A DNA stretch of 64,000 nt from Cryphonectria parasitica EP155 (GCF_011745365.1 NW_024468916.1:2153630-2217629), one strand, 5' to 3'. Counted from the stretch's first letter, positions 33,401 through 46,358 are shown. The notes: a model not told the origin generated them from the letters alone. A program made the numbers and translations.

Positions 33401-34202
33401 GTCCCCTTGCAGAAAAAGAACAGGGATCTGGGCTTCCCTGTCCGTAGTGTGATGGGCCTTTGTACTACTGTAACATTGCAAACAGAATCTGTAGTGGACG
33501 GGATGATAGAAAGTACTTGAAAACTGCCACATGGGTGTGATAGCTTCCCGAGGTGTGCCGCTAGTCTGAGGTAGGCTAGACTTGGGTGATAAGTTGCTCA
33601 ATCCGTGCATGGTCCAGTACTATGGTACCACCGCCGAACAAAGCTGAGCATCGCATCTGGCGAACGACATGTCGTCCTTTAAGCGCCCAACAATCCTCCC
33701 CACTACGGCAGCGAATGACCACACACCCTATTCGACAGCATCTAAGAATAGGTCGACCCATATGCACGGCACCCTAACAAGTCCAACCACCCTCCCTCCG
33801 AGGCGGGGGTGACTTCCCTAGTCCCAGGCTGCATACTATCCTATCGCAGAGTTGTGTCGAAAGGGCTCGAGCGATGGAGCCAGCTGCTACTACGACAAGG
33901 TCAACGACTCGAGCAAGACCTATACCGGTTTTCCTGCACTCTGTCGCACCCATGGGAGTATACCGTAAGAGGGTTGTGTTGCATTGGATGGCGACCGGGC
34001 TCAAGACGTTGATCAGCGACAATGGAAGAAAGGAAGAAAATACCTTGCCCATGTCTTGAGATCATTAAAGTGGCAGATACCACGAGCCTATCATCGCGTT
34101 GCCCCTCCCCCTCCCTCCTCTCTCGCCTGTGTGGGATCGGGAGTAGGAGTATACGAGGGTCTCTTTTTGCATGCATTGCATTAGTTCACACACACACACA
34201 CA

Positions 34203-34241
<39 letters not shown>

Positions 34242-34804
34242 TGCTGTATCTTCCACGACAAGGTTACAGCCGGAAGACACCATCCACCCACGCCCCCGCC
34301 TAGCACAGCAACCCATTCAGAAGGCCACCCCAGGAAATCGTTATTACCGTTGGCCATCTGGCACCTTACCCAACAAGGCCCTTCCCAGAGCCAGGGTTCA
34401 CCAGTCATAGGGCGGAGGCTCACCACCTTTTTCTTCCTTTCGTTTTTACGACCTTCCCCGTCGGCTGGGTTTCTCTACCCTTCGCGTCTTCGTCACGACC
34501 GTCACAGCGTCTCTGCTGCGGGTTGGGTTGCGTCCTCTCCCCCTCTCCTCATCTGGTGCTTCGCATCTCTCGAGAGGACATTGACCTCCGGCACAGCACG
34601 CCGGACGGGTAGTGCACGACATTTTGGTGTCTTAACAGGGACGACGGCGAGCCGCTACGAGACGCGGCCATATCGGTCCAGGGCTCGGCTCAGGCCATTC
34701 TTTATTGTTCCACGCGCGGCAATCTCAACTCTTGGGCTTGTTTCTATGCCGCTGCCAAATTGAGGGGCCAAGGTCGATCGTGTGTGCCTGGCAGATCAGT
34801 GACG
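30448..34804. other. 4.4 kb without recognisable genes
   Basis: Both strands were read. Only short frames up to 143 codons occur, and none resembles a family. An AT-rich stretch lies at about 31640-31860. A compound (CA)n(CT)n(CA)n microsatellite sits at 34187-34241. The last ~600 bp, rich in pyrimidine tracts and CGTC clusters, is the likely promoter and leader of the following gene. No LTR, inverted repeat or tRNA was recognised. Confidence 0.5.
34187..34241. repeat. (CA)n(CT)n(CA)n compound microsatellite
   Basis: CACACA, then CTCTCT, then CACACA dinucleotides without interruption. Confidence 0.9.
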
Positions 34805-35087
34805 ATGAGTGACAACCGCGACGGCTCGCGGCTGCGCCAGAGGCTGAATCCTCTACTGACATCGCTGGGTGGCTTCTCTTCGCACGCCAACACGCCCGTC
34901 TCGGCTGTGTCGTACAGCTCAAATTCATTCAACGCGTCGACGCCAGCCAGTGCTATTCAGCCCTACAACCCGCAGCAATGGATCCCCTCGCCTATGCCTG
35001 GACCAAATCCTGAGAGGGCCCAGGCTCAGATGCAGCAGCCGTTGAATTCTACAGACCCCAATGGTACATGACTCTCTTTCTTTTTTT

Positions 35088-35133
<46 letters not shown>

Positions 35134-38100
35134 CTCTCACACATTATGTCAGCAGCACCCACTACTGACCCGAGTTGTCTCGACTGATATTGATATGTAT
35201 ATATATTCAAGACTCTCCTCTTCCTCCTCCCCCATATTCTCCTCCTCGGAGGCAGGGAACGGGCAGCATAGGTTTGGACACCTCTCCCACGGCCAATATG
35301 CATCTCTCAAGGACCCCACTGCCTACCGTACATCGGCCATCACCCGAGCCTTCCAACACCCAGTCCTTCCCGCCGCCGCCCAACGGCAGAGGCTCGTCGA
35401 GGGAAAGGAGGTTCGGGTTCCCGTCCTTGGGTAGACGGAGAGAGCCTGAATCTACCCCATCGCCTCAGGCACTCGGCTCTAGTCATCATCGTCCGGCTTG
35501 GGGCTCGCCAGCCTCGCGTCCGAACCCACCAAGCCTTCAGATTCCGCAATCTCCACCGCAGAGGTCGATTGGTGATCCTTTGTCTCCAAGTGCTCCGCCG
35601 TCCGCCCGTCGAGCCCAGTCCACAGGTGCCATCGACACGCCCACTTCGGCTAGGTCACGCTCAGCCTCCCAGACGAGATGGGATCAGGCCATTCCGCTGC
35701 CACCACCCCCTCCCGGTCCTCCGCCTTCGCAATCGCGGTCGCAAAGCGCCAGTAGGAACTTCCCGAGTGGGAGTGATCCTATCCTCTCACCACCCACGCG
35801 TCGGCCGCCTCCCACAGGTGTTACTGCCCTCGGTCCTGTACCGCCTACTCCTGCGAACTGGATTGATGAGGACCAGTCCAATCAACACAATCAGGTGCAC
35901 GAGTCTCCCCGGCAGGACTCGCCTGCTGTTCCACCCCCCAGCACCGATAGAAACGCTGGCACCCCAGAGCGGGCTCCGTTAACTACTAGCCCGAATGCTG
36001 GACTGAACAGAACAAATGCCACCCGTGGTGACAAGACTCTGCGCGAGAGGCGCACGGAGAGCCGGACAAGGTCCTCCCGCTTGTCCATTGATGCTTCCCT
36101 CTCAAATCTGGACGACATTGTCATCCCGTCCTCGTCTAGCGGACTGTCGAGGAGAACCACGTTTGGGAGAAGGACGCCCAGGAGTGGCGACCTATCAGCA
36201 CAAGGCACACCACAAGGCACACCACAGAGCGGAGACCTATCGGCTGAAGAGAAGGATGAGGAAAACAGCGGATCGACTCCAAGAGCCTTGGACTCCGCTA
36301 GGAGAACGCCCAAGATGGAAGTCTCTGTTCCTCCTGCCTCGCCACGTTTGGCGAAAGTTCAGGCCGCCGCGGAACCCTCGTCAATCGCACCCAAAGCACT
36401 ACCTACCCCTCCGCCCCGTAGCCGCTCTGTCTCGAGGTCGACACCAAAGATGGGCCACGGGCTTGTCACCCCACTTTCTTCAAAGTCTGTTGCGACGAGT
36501 CGGGATTCAATCATTCGGCAGAGCCCTGAGCTGTTCTCTCACCAAACCATCGAGAGGTTTCAGATCTTTTCTCAGAAGGAGGCCGCAGCTACTGATGATT
36601 CGGAAAGAGTACGGCTCTTTGCTGAGTTCATCGTCAGTGAGTCGAGGATCAGGAGGGAGCGGTACTCCTCCGCCATCAGTGCAATGGGCTCTGAGATTTT
36701 TGACCTGACGCGTGATCTCTTCCGCCCCATGTCGAGCAGACGGGAATCAACAACCTCACAGGGAAGCGAGTGGACGCCGCAATCCTCTGAGCCCAACCGG
36801 TCGCATCGAGGTTCTGTGGGGTCTATTCAGCCTGGCGAGGTCTCAGATTCTGCAGAGCCGAGCTCAGCACCCACGCCATCCTCAGAGGCTGCCGCGCCTG
36901 CCACCTCTACTGGTCCGGCTGCTGGTACTGCCAACTACAACGCCATCTTCCAGCCATCTCTGTCACCGATTCTAAGCATGAGTGTCAGCGACAGGCACGA
37001 CGACGACTCCCGAGGGCGACCGGCCAGCCGCTGGTGGGAGTCGATTTCGTCCGGGGAGTCAACAAAGTGGGAGCGGTCCAAACGGGAATCCAAGTACATG
37101 AGCGTACCCAAAGAAGCGCGGGAGGCCCTGCAGTGGATGGACGACCCAGTGGAGGGGTCTTCCGGGCGAGAGCCGTCAAACGAGTACCCGCCAGAGAAGC
37201 AAGGATGGCATGAGTCGCCAGCGGAACAAAGCTATCAGCAGACCTACAGCACTCAGCCCACGCTGAGCCGGGTGCAACAGCCTCTGTCTCTGCCCAACAC
37301 GCCGAACCCGAACTACCTGGACGTTTCGAGGCTCGTAACACTGCCGCCCCCGTACCCTCGCCATCACCCAGCCGTCAACAACAACCACCCAGAGCTCACC
37401 GATATTCGGGCGTCCACACGCGCGCTGAGTGACTTGTCCGAGGTGGACGCGACCAAGACCCGCTTCAACCATGACAGCCGCGCCCTGCATGACGAAGCTG
37501 CCTCTGCAGCCAACAAACGTCGCCAGGCCCTTCGCCAGAACCTGCAGCAGGAAATCAGCCTGGGACGCATGACGTACGCCGAAGCAGCCGCCATCGAGGC
37601 CGACTCTACAGACAGCGAGAAACAGGCCTCCAAGGAGCTGGAGAAGAAGGACTTTGATCGTTTCCAGACCGCAGTGGTGGTGCCCCTAAATGAACTGCTG
37701 ACGAGCCGCATCAGCAAAGCCACGCAGCTGTTTGATGATCTCCGCTCCCGCCTGTTTGTTGAAACCCGCGAGTCGAACCCGAATATGCCTCAGGAAGAAG
37801 GGGACGAGCAGCCCGAGCTGCTAGAAAAGCTGACCCTTCTCAAATGGATCTTCGAGACGCGTGAGGTGCTCCACCGCGCCGTGTACGACCTGCTCTCGGA
37901 GCGCAACGACCGGTACCGCGAGATGGTCATCACGCCCTACCGGCTTGCTGGCAACGAGGAGAAGTTGGCACATGCATCCGCATTCTTCGCCGAGGATGCT
38001 GAAAAGCGGGCCCTCGCATTCGCGAACGAGGTCCTTGGGAGGACACGCGAGTTCTGTGCTGTAGTGGAGGAGAATGTCGTGCGCGGTGTCGAGGTGCAGC

Positions 38101-38663
38101 TGTCTGCGTTCTGGGATATTGCACCACCGCTCTGCGGGCTTCTTGATGGCGTCCCAGTGGGGTCCAACCCGTCCTCGGACGACGGTGGCTCTGGCAGTGG
38201 CGGTAGCAGCCAGACTGCCAGAGGGAGGAGGCGGTCTCTAGCCGACTTCCGCATCCAGATCCCGCAGTCCGAGGTCGTGGAGAACCCTTCCTACATCGAT
38301 CACCCGCTGCAGTACTTCTACAGCCTCCTTCTGCACGCAGAGAAGAGCACATACCAGTTTATCGAGTCCCAGACAAACCTGTTTTGCCTCCTCCACGAGG
38401 TCAACGAGGCTGTGCTCGTGGCACGCGCCCGGGTCATGGAGGAAGAACGCGGCGGGAGCAAAGACGACGTAGAAAGCTTCAAGAAGGAAGAGAGCCAGCG
38501 GCTGACGGATGACCTGAAGGAGAAGGTCCGTGTCGTCCAGGAGCAGTGGCGGAGCGCCCTGGGGGAGAGGGTCGGGCACGTTAAGGAGAGAGTCGGCGAG
38601 TGGTTGCTCGAGACGGGCGGGTGGGATGAAAGCCTTGAGGATAGGGGCGTCGGGTCGCTGTGA
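34805..38663 (+). CDS. Large Pro/Ser-rich protein with helical C-terminal region, unknown function
   Basis: Two exons, 34805-35063 and 35212-38663, joined across a 148-bp intron that contains a long CT repeat; 1236 residues. The join gives PNDSPLPPPPYSPPRR. The first ~530 residues are disordered: Pro/Ser/Arg-rich with polyproline runs (IPLPPPPPGPPPSQSRSQSA), many SR and SP sites, and a short TPQGTPQSGD repeat. A helical segment with QEISLGRMTYAEAAAIEAD lies near residues 860-890. The C-terminal ~350 residues are helix-rich and low in Pro (LLTSRISKATQLFDDLRSRL, NDRYREMVITPYRLAGNEEK, HPLQYFYSLLLHAEKSTYQF). The pattern suggests a cytoskeleton or polarity scaffold with SH3-binding motifs, but that is inference; I recognise no named domain. 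Confidence 0.8.
35090..35130. repeat. (CT)n microsatellite in intron
   Basis: About twenty CT units within the single intron of the Pro/Ser-rich gene; it may serve as an extended polypyrimidine tract. Confidence 0.9.
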
Positions 38664-39267
38664 GACACAGGCACTTCTTTTTTTCTTCTTTTCTTTATCT
38701 TTTTCCTCTTTTTCCCCCCTTATTTTTTTTTTCTTTCTTTTTTCGGTGTCGCCTGTTATCCAACGACCTGATGTTCCCGAGGGCATTATAAGAGTTGCTC
38801 ACGCAAGAGAATTATACCCATTGGTGAGTGATGTTTCGCTATGTGGTCATGAGGCATGAGATGATTATTGGGCTATGACTGGCTTCGCTTCTTCAAAAGT
38901 AAATATTTCAAACACCCCGCGAGGAGCGGGCTTTTTCCCCATAATAATCATAGACCTTCTTAATGTCCGTTTTGGTAAAGCAGAAAGACGTGATAGCGGT
39001 AACGTGCGATGTTTCCTCACTGTTGGCGCTGTCTTCATTTCTCACATGTTTGCGGGTGAACAATGTCACTTTGTAGAATCGTTCCTCTCCTATCAAACGT
39101 CTGGTGTTCAATAATCATTACAATTTGAGTCATAACCACATTCTATAAACGCGATGTCCCATTCATAACCAGTAGACAATACAATCTGAGCACAATCCAC
39201 GCCTCATGAGGTTACTGCTAGAGAAATCCGTCACGCTCTCTTCACAATCTGCTCCCTTATTCTCAAA
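38664..39267. other. Convergent intergenic region, Pro/Ser-rich gene / P450
   Basis: About 600 bp between facing stops. T-rich tracts at about 38675-38740 look like 3'-UTR sequence of the upstream gene. No gene seen. Confidence 0.5.
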
Positions 39268-41214
39268 TCATATCGATGCCTCAGCTGCAGGCTGTGGTAT
39301 CTCTCGTAGAGAGAACTTGGTCCAAAAGTCCGTCTGCTTGACGAACCACGAATTGCACAACTTCCAATCCCGATTTGAATCCTGAAAGTCAATCTGTGCA
39401 AAAAAATAAAAAAATAGAGTCAGTATGTTGTGTCGACGCATGGTCAATCCCTTTGAAAAGAAGGAAAGGGAGAAACAAGAAAGGACTGACCTCGAATCTC
39501 CTGAGCAGGCTCGGCACCAGCTTGTAAATCTCCATCAGACTGATATTCTTCCCGATACACGTCCGACTCCCCATGCCAAACTGCAGCATGGTGCCCGTCA
39601 TCTCTTTGATCCGCGCCTCCTCGCTCGCCTTGTCCTTGGCCTCGTCCACCAGCCACCTCTCGGGGCGGAAGACATGAGCGTCTTGCCCGAAGATCTCCTT
39701 GTTCCGGTGGATCACCCAGGCAGAACACCCCACGATCGTGCCGCCGGGGATGAACCGCCCGGCAATCTCGGCGCCCTGGGGCGGGACGATGCGCTCGAGC
39801 GGGAGCCCGGGGGCAGGGTGCATCCGAAAGGCCTCCTTGACGACGGCATCCAGGTACTCGAGGCGCTGGCTCTCGTGCCAGGTGACGAGCCCCGTCTGGC
39901 GGTCCTGGAACAGGCCGCGGCGGCCGGCGTCGTCTATCTCGGCGCGCAGGCGCTGCATGGCGGACGGGCTGCGGAGGAGGTAGTAGAAGACGGCGCCCAG
40001 GCTGATGGCGGTGGTCTCGCTGCCGGCAAAGGCCATGGACACGGCCATGGTCTGCACGAGGGTGTCGGTCATGAAGCCCTGGCGGGAGGATGCCTGCGCG
40101 GCGAGGAACTTGGAGAGGAGGTCCATGGTCGGTGGCTTCTCTTTGGGTGCCGAGGTCGGCAGGATCGTGGCCTTGGCCTTGTCGCTGCTGTCGATGCCGC
40201 CCTCGAGGTCGGGTATGAGGCGCTCCGCCATGCGGGCGCTGGCGAACTTGGCTACGGGGAATGTGGCGTCCACGATGCCCCAGTCCGAGAGCTTGAGGTA
40301 GATGGGGTTCTTGAGGAAGATTTTGTCTAGGATGGGAATCTGGCCGACCTGGTGGTGGGGGAGGGGAAGAGGAGGAGGCAAGTTGTCAGCAACATTACAT
40401 ATGCATATATGTGTGATCAGGTGGTAAGTAGAAGGGAAGCTTACAGGAGCGACGTAATTGAAGAGCTTGCTAAGATAGGCCACGATCCCATCAATGTCCT
40501 CGTTCTTCTCCACAAAGCCGTGACGCTTGCTGTAGGTGATCTCGCCGATGACATCAAAGGCGTAGAACTGCAGCCAGCGGGTGAAGTCGCACCCCTGCGG
40601 GTTGTTCACGAAGAACTCCTTTGTCTTCTCGAGGAAGAGCTTGGTCGTGTTATCCACGAAGGGCTCGTACTGGACCAGCGCCGACATGGCAAAGGCCGAG
40701 TTCACGCAGCGGCGGAACTGCTGGTGGAAGTCATTGTCGACCGTGCTGAACAGGCTCTGGAGCGAGTGTCCCTTGACGACGGATTGTTGGACGACATAAA
40801 AGTCCGACTATTGGCCAGACGCATTGAGTTAATCCAAGTTGATCTTTTCCTAAAACAAAAATTTCTTTCCTCTCTCTTAAAGAGATATTCATCGTTACTC
40901 ACCTTCACAAAACCCTTGTTCAGACCGTAGATCGCCTTCAGAGCCACCGGATCTGCAAACGAGAGCGTGTTGGGCCCGAGCCGGACAACGTCTCCATACT
41001 TCTCGTGCAGCTTGATGTGGGTGACCTCGGGCCTCCGGCCCCAGACATCGATGAACCGCCACCAGTCGGTCAGGGAGGCAAGGAAAGGACCAGGATATTT
41101 GTTCAGTCCTCGACGAAACCGATTCCTCAGCAGCCAGGAGAACGATATCACAATGGCTACCGTTACCCAGTGCTGTAACACTATTTGTATTATTTCTTCT
41201 GTGATTCCGTGCAT
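39268..41214 (-). CDS. Cytochrome P450 monooxygenase
   Basis: Four exons: 40903-41214, 40445-40807, 39491-40348 and 39268-39393, all phase 0; 552 residues. The N-terminal anchor (VLQHWVTVAIVISFSWLL) and the following YPGPF hinge indicate an ER membrane enzyme. Signature elements visible: the I-helix AFAGSETTAISLG (A-G-x-E-T-T), the K-helix ExxR in VKEAFRMHPAPG, the PERF-type FRPERW, and the heme loop FGMGSRTCIGKNISL (FxxGxRxCxG), whose Cys ligates the heme iron. The last 41 residues come from a separate exon (IDFQDSNRDWKLCNSWFVKQ). It resembles the broad fungal group that includes pisatin-demethylase-like and benzoate-hydroxylase-like enzymes; substrate unknown. It lies 2.1 kb from a BBE-type FAD oxidase on the same strand, a common pairing in secondary metabolism. 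Confidence 0.93.
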
Positions 41215-43300
41215 TTTTGCTCACTGTTTTAGAAGCTAAATTGGTGAATAGTTTCAGTACGGACGATGGCAGCAAAGAAAGCAGAAGAAAAGAGAAGAAA
41301 ACGAAGAAGAAGATGATGATATGAGGTTGATTAAGATAGAAGACAGTTCGTGCAAAGACAAATAGCTATTATGTAGGTCGATGAAGATGGCGAGAGATCA
41401 AAAGCATATTGACGAGATTATCTGGACAGTGATTAGGTTTGAGAAAAATGAACAGATCCCAAAATAGTTCTTCCCAGTTCCAGCAGGCTAGACCAACGGC
41501 ACGAAAACACGGTCTCCAGAGACAAGCAATGAACGAGGCCTCTGCGGAGTAAACAAAATACACAGAAGATGCCAGCACAGCCCCCGTGGGGAAACCTACG
41601 ACGTCCAATATCGATTTCCCGCAACAGGTGGAGGCTCACACACACACAACAACACTATAACGATAAGCCCACACCAAAAGTGGTCGGCATATTAAAGAGC
41701 CTTGCCCAGAGAGGAGGGTCTACACCGTGACAACGTTATTACGATGAAGATGGTCGGCGTCATCTGCTTGGAAACAGGGACAAGCCGTCTTGCGGAATTT
41801 CCCTGGGGGTGGTTCGCCCCATACCGCCCAGCTGCCGTTTAGGTATGTGGGGATTACGGGTAGTGGCTGCGGGCACGTACTACGGGCGACAATAGAGCCG
41901 GTAGATTGGAGGAGGCCTAACTTGGACCAGACAAAAGCCTACCTTTTAGACACAGTCAGAAGACATACAGCTAGAACTGACAGTCTGAAAGAGGAATTAT
42001 AGATACCCTATGAGAGGATTTGTCCAGGGAGAGACCCAACAGTGGCAAACAGATTGGCAGATCAGGATTGTAGGTAGAGAAAGCACAAGTCATCCTTGCG
42101 AACCTAGAAGCATGGCCAGACGTGGCCAAGGAATCGAGATAATACATTAATCCGAAATTCCCTTTGTACCTAAAATACCTTCTGGCGGTAACTCTCAACG
42201 ACTTGGGAGCGATGGAGATTGCGAGGCGGTTGTTCAACTTCAGCATGGGGGTGAACCAAGTCCGAATGGTGAATATCCATGGTGGCCTTGGGCCGAGCCA
42301 CTAGATCCTCGCCACTCCGAGGAGACAGGGTCCGTCGTCGCACGGAAGACAAAACTGTGTTCAGGAAGCCAGTGGAAACAATGGGGGGGGGGGGGGTGAG
42401 ATTACGCCATGAGTGGCCGAGAGAGCTTGGTACTACTTTGCTCACCGTCGCGAGCAAAAGAAGACTTGGACTATTGATCGACGTCGGGGAATAGTTTACC
42501 CAGAGTTTATCCCGGTTGACACTGATACGCTAACAGGTTGGCTTGTGAAGGCTAATCGTGTCAGATAGACAGATTGTGGCACTCGACACCAACTATTGCA
42601 GAATTCTCTTTTATCAGTGGTAGTGGAAACTCTGTTTCAAATTTTACTGAATACAGTCATTCATGGCGTGACCAGAGAGATAGGCTGCGTAATTACAAAA
42701 GTGTCTTTGTTGTTGCGAGGGCTAACTACTTGTGAGATGATTACATGAGTCGTTCCAGAAATGTAACTAGCCCGATCCTTTGGGGCATCATTAATTGCTA
42801 ACAAGTAGCCGATTCTCGTATCCTGGGAGAACTGGTCTTTATTGATGAAAGAGGCAATCGAGATACTTTATCAATAGGTGATATTGTGAAGGCGACAAGG
42901 ATGCTCCTAGAGAGAGAGAGAGAGAGAAAGTAGTTGGCCTCCCAATCCCATCAATCAAGCTTCAACTGAATAAAATGGAAGTCACTGTAAAGTCCTTCAG
43001 GAGGAGAATATCATGAGCGTTACAGAACACAATTTGCTATCGTCGACTGACATGGTTTGCACCAAAAAAAAAAATTTGCAAGATTTTTTGCAACTGTTCT
43101 TTTCTTCTCTTTTCTAATATTTTCTTTTTATTAAGAAAAAGGTGATCAAGTCTTCTCATGGGAAGCTTCGAAATCTTTTGACGGACCGGAAAATATTGTT
43201 CGAACAGGAGCATCAAGTAACGAGTGATCATGCCTCCCCAAGGCGACGAGGTTCTCATCAACTGCCCATTTGCAGCCCTGCCTGATGAATGCCCTCCCTC
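41215..43300. other. 2.1 kb between P450 and FAD oxidase
   Basis: Contains the P450 promoter (left end) and the oxidase 3' region (right end). Seen: G14 at 42383-42396, a (GA)n tract at about 42910-42928, and T- and A-rich stretches near 43060-43140. No coding frame is supported. Confidence 0.5.
42383..42396. repeat. G14 homopolymer
   Basis: Fourteen G in intergenic DNA. Confidence 0.8.
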
Positions 43301-45039
43301 TCATTTCCACTCAAACTCATTCCGCAGACCCTCCGCGCCACTCCGATCCCCCTCGTCCAGATACCCACAGATCCTCGCGTCGGGATCCCACTTCCTCCGA
43401 ATCTCCATCAGCCTCGCGGCGTTCTCGTCGCGCCAGAACTTGGTCCGCCGCAGCTGGAAATCCGCATCCCCCAGATAACTTCCCTCGGCATGCCTCTCAA
43501 CGTCTTTCATGATGTCATGCGTCCACCCAACAAACTTCTCGTCGTCCTTCTCGTCCTCCCAGATCGAGTACAGCGCAAAGTAGTGGTCGCTCTGCATTGA
43601 AAAGGCCATGCTCCCGACGTCGTCGACGCCCGCGGAATAGTGGCCCCTTCGTGACGTGGGGTTCATGCTAAAGTACAGAGCGAATGTCTTGCGGTTGGGC
43701 ACAGTGGTGAAGGCTTTCTCGAGAACGGCGGGTACGTCGGCCTCGTTGTTGCGGATGTAGGCGTTCTCGGAGCAGTATCTGTGGTCGGGCGGGTTGGCAG
43801 CCTCCTGCGGGACGTATTGTCCTGGGAGGGAGGTGGGTTGGGCAAAGAAGCTCTCCTTGAGGGCGTTGGGCGGGCGGCCAGGGTGGTCGTGGAGTGGGCG
43901 GAGGGCTGCCTCGGCTTCGGCCTGAGTGGGCTTGAAGGAGAGGAAGTTGGCAAAGACTATGGGCTCGTCATACCCGGGGATGTATTGTCCGAGACATACA
44001 ATCTCTGTATCGGGATCCGCGTCGGGGCAAATCTTCCAAAGGGGTGAGAAACAATGAGATAAGATGATATGCCTACTCAAGTGAAAAGCACGAAGGGGGG
44101 GGGGGGGGGGAGGAGACGCGACTTACATCGATGACCCACTGGAGGACCTTTTTGTACTCGGACTTTGGCCAAAAGTATATACTCTGGCTCATCTTTGGCA
44201 GTGGTCTCGTCATGAGATAGAACCTCGTGACGATGGCAGGGAAGCCTTTGTTCCTTGGTCATTAGCCTCTTCTTTTCCTTGCTTTTTTTCCTTGTTTCTC
44301 TTTCTCCATACCCTTCATTCACATCCAGCCCAAAGTTCATCAAGCAGCAGAAGAAGAAGAAGAACAGAGACAAGAAAAAGGGTAGCTCACCAGGCCCAGC
44401 CCCCCTAGCCGCCCAAAACAGATCGGCATTCTCCCCCTTGGAAGCGTACACCTCCTTCCCCTCCGCCGTAACCGCGTCCAGCCCAATAATACTCTCACAA
44501 GCCCACCCCCAGTTCTTACAGTTCCAACCCATCCCACCCTGCAGCAAGAACCCGCCCAGCCCGACATCCGGGCAGTGGCCACCAGCAAACATGCGCCCGT
44601 GTTTTTCGAGAAAGCCATTGACCATGCGGCCTGTGGCCGAGGGCGGCGCGGAGACGATCTTGGTGCGGTCATCATAGTCTAGCCCGGCCGTCGTCGCCCC
44701 GGAAGACGAAGAGGAAGAATGTTTCCCACCAGGCAGCGCGCCCAGGTCGATCAGAACAGCATCATCCCGCACGCTCCACCCGGCCCAGGAGTGTCCGCCC
44801 GACCGCACGCTGACGCGGCAGCCCAGTTTACCCGCGAGCTTGACGGCCTCGACGACGTGGGAAGGTGAGGTGGCGTGCACCACAGCGCGAGGGACGCGAG
44901 CGGAGGTAGCACGGCGGTGGTTGTGGTTGTGGGACCAGCACGAGGCGAGGAACTCATCGCGGGGGGTCGACTCGCGCCACTGGATGGGGAACTCTGGAGA
45001 TGTGGAAGGCGTGGTGGTGGAAGGAGAAGAAGAAGTCAT
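43301..45039 (-). CDS. Berberine-bridge-type FAD-linked oxidoreductase
   Basis: Three exons: 44391-45039, 44127-44245 and 43301-44032; 499 residues. The FAD-binding PCMH domain is clear: SVRSGGHSWAGWSVRDDAVL then IDLGAL near residues 78-102, and GGHCPDVGLGGFLLQGGMGW near residues 155-174. The His in SGGHS and the Cys in GGHCPDVG match the two residues that hold FAD by a double covalent bond in BBE-like enzymes. The C-terminus has the BBE block SYLGDADFQLRRTKFWRDEN, which helps enclose the cofactor. Such enzymes oxidise sugars, alcohols or amines and often cyclise or dehydrogenate secondary metabolites, with O2 as acceptor. No signal peptide is evident at the chosen start (45039), so a cytosolic enzyme is likelier than a secreted one. 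Upstream frame extension to 45192 is possible but looks like leader. Confidence 0.92.
44095..44110. repeat. G16 homopolymer in intron of the FAD oxidase
   Basis: Sixteen G on the plus strand (C16 in the transcript) within intron 44033-44126. Confidence 0.8.
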
Positions 45040-46358
45040 TGTTGTCGTTGTGGGAGCGAGGAAATGAAGCTCTGATGATGCTGTTGTTGTGAAGTGCTGA
45101 ACTTTTGTTGCCCTGGCTTCTTTTGCAGCGAAAACAAAAGAGGAAAGGATATGAGACCTTTGATGTAATGAGCTCTTCTTGCCTTCAGACAAGGTCAGAC
45201 TGGACTCACTCCACTTTCAATTGTGATCTCTCTAAGTCGAAATTCCTGTTCTTTTGCTTTATTTAGAAAATATGAACAACATTGACAGCTATTGTTGACA
45301 TCAAGAGAGCCCTATTTAAAGAAGTAAAACGCCTGCCCGGTGTGTGACGTTCAAGACGATTCCCGGGGTGAAGCTGCAATTCACCCCCCACATCCCGAAA
45401 CCCTGCACCAAAATGCAATGAAACAACACCCAAGAGGCAGTACCTAAGTCAGTATGCTGTCTATAGCAGTCACTGGTCGCTGCTGACAATCTGATCAATT
45501 TGTTCAAATATAAACTTTGAAACCCCTCTTCCCTTGTCGGAATTACGAAGAGTGAGGGGTAGTTTTCGGGAATCCTGTACGAAAAAGGCCACAATACTAC
45601 TTACTACCCATAACAGAAAAGAAAAAGAGGTAAAATACGAGTCGGCCCATCTCCCACAGGGGATGTTTTGGAGACTCACATAAAACTTGGAGCTGATATG
45701 GCATCTTGGGGAGCTGTCAGTTCACTCAGCTAGAACATGTTTGCTGTTCAGAAAAGAAAAAGGTAAAGAAAGAGAAAAAGAAAAAGAGACCCCATTCGTA
45801 AAAATCAAGTAACCCAAACGATATAATAATATTAAAGTAATCTTCGTCTGAATTGCTACTCCAAAAAAATCCACGCTTTCTGTATGGCAGGACTGCAAAT
45901 TTATGCCCTAACCTCCACATCTCGCTATCTTGCCAGGTCAACGTGCCATCGCCGTGGCCAATTCCACCAGCTCGACGTGAAACCCGCTGCTTGCTTTTGC
46001 ATAGGATGGCCCACACAAGACGCTGTGTCTTCGTGCAACGTGCCCCCGACCCTGGCATGTGATTCAGGCATCTTAAGCACGTCTTCAATCTCCTCAGTAG
46101 TAACGTTCGATCCAGTGCCCTTGAGCGTCCCAACAAGAGGCAAGGGACGCAAGAGCGTTTGTATGTAGGTACACGTCTACATCGGCCCATGGCCTTCTGC
46201 CTGGCTGGCATATCCTTTCTCTTTGACATCTTTGCCCCTCGGCTTTCTTGCCCGCGACAGAACCGGCCTCACCATCCCGTATGGCTTTCGTCGCCGTTGA
46301 TCCGCCTTGTCGACGGTCACCATCATTGTTATCCTCCTCTTCCTCGCCAAAAATTTTC
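45040..46358. other. 1.3 kb between FAD oxidase and NPC1
   Basis: Promoter of the FAD oxidase and 3' region of NPC1. An A/G-rich stretch occurs near 45750-45790. Frames at 45726-46229 (minus) and 45884-46168 (plus) overlap and match no family. Confidence 0.5.

Noticed and set aside
34187..34241. Repeat tract considered as a CRISPR-like array
   Set aside because: It is a plain dinucleotide microsatellite without spacers.
34350..34763. 137-codon frame upstream of the Pro/Ser-rich gene
   Set aside because: Position fits a 5' leader and it has no recognisable domain; at best an upstream ORF.
39425..40330. 301-codon plus-strand frame
   Set aside because: Antisense shadow of the P450 third exon, due to high third-position GC.
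39268..45039. Full secondary-metabolite gene cluster
   Set aside because: No PKS, NRPS, terpene synthase or transporter is present in the window; only the P450/oxidase pair is supported.
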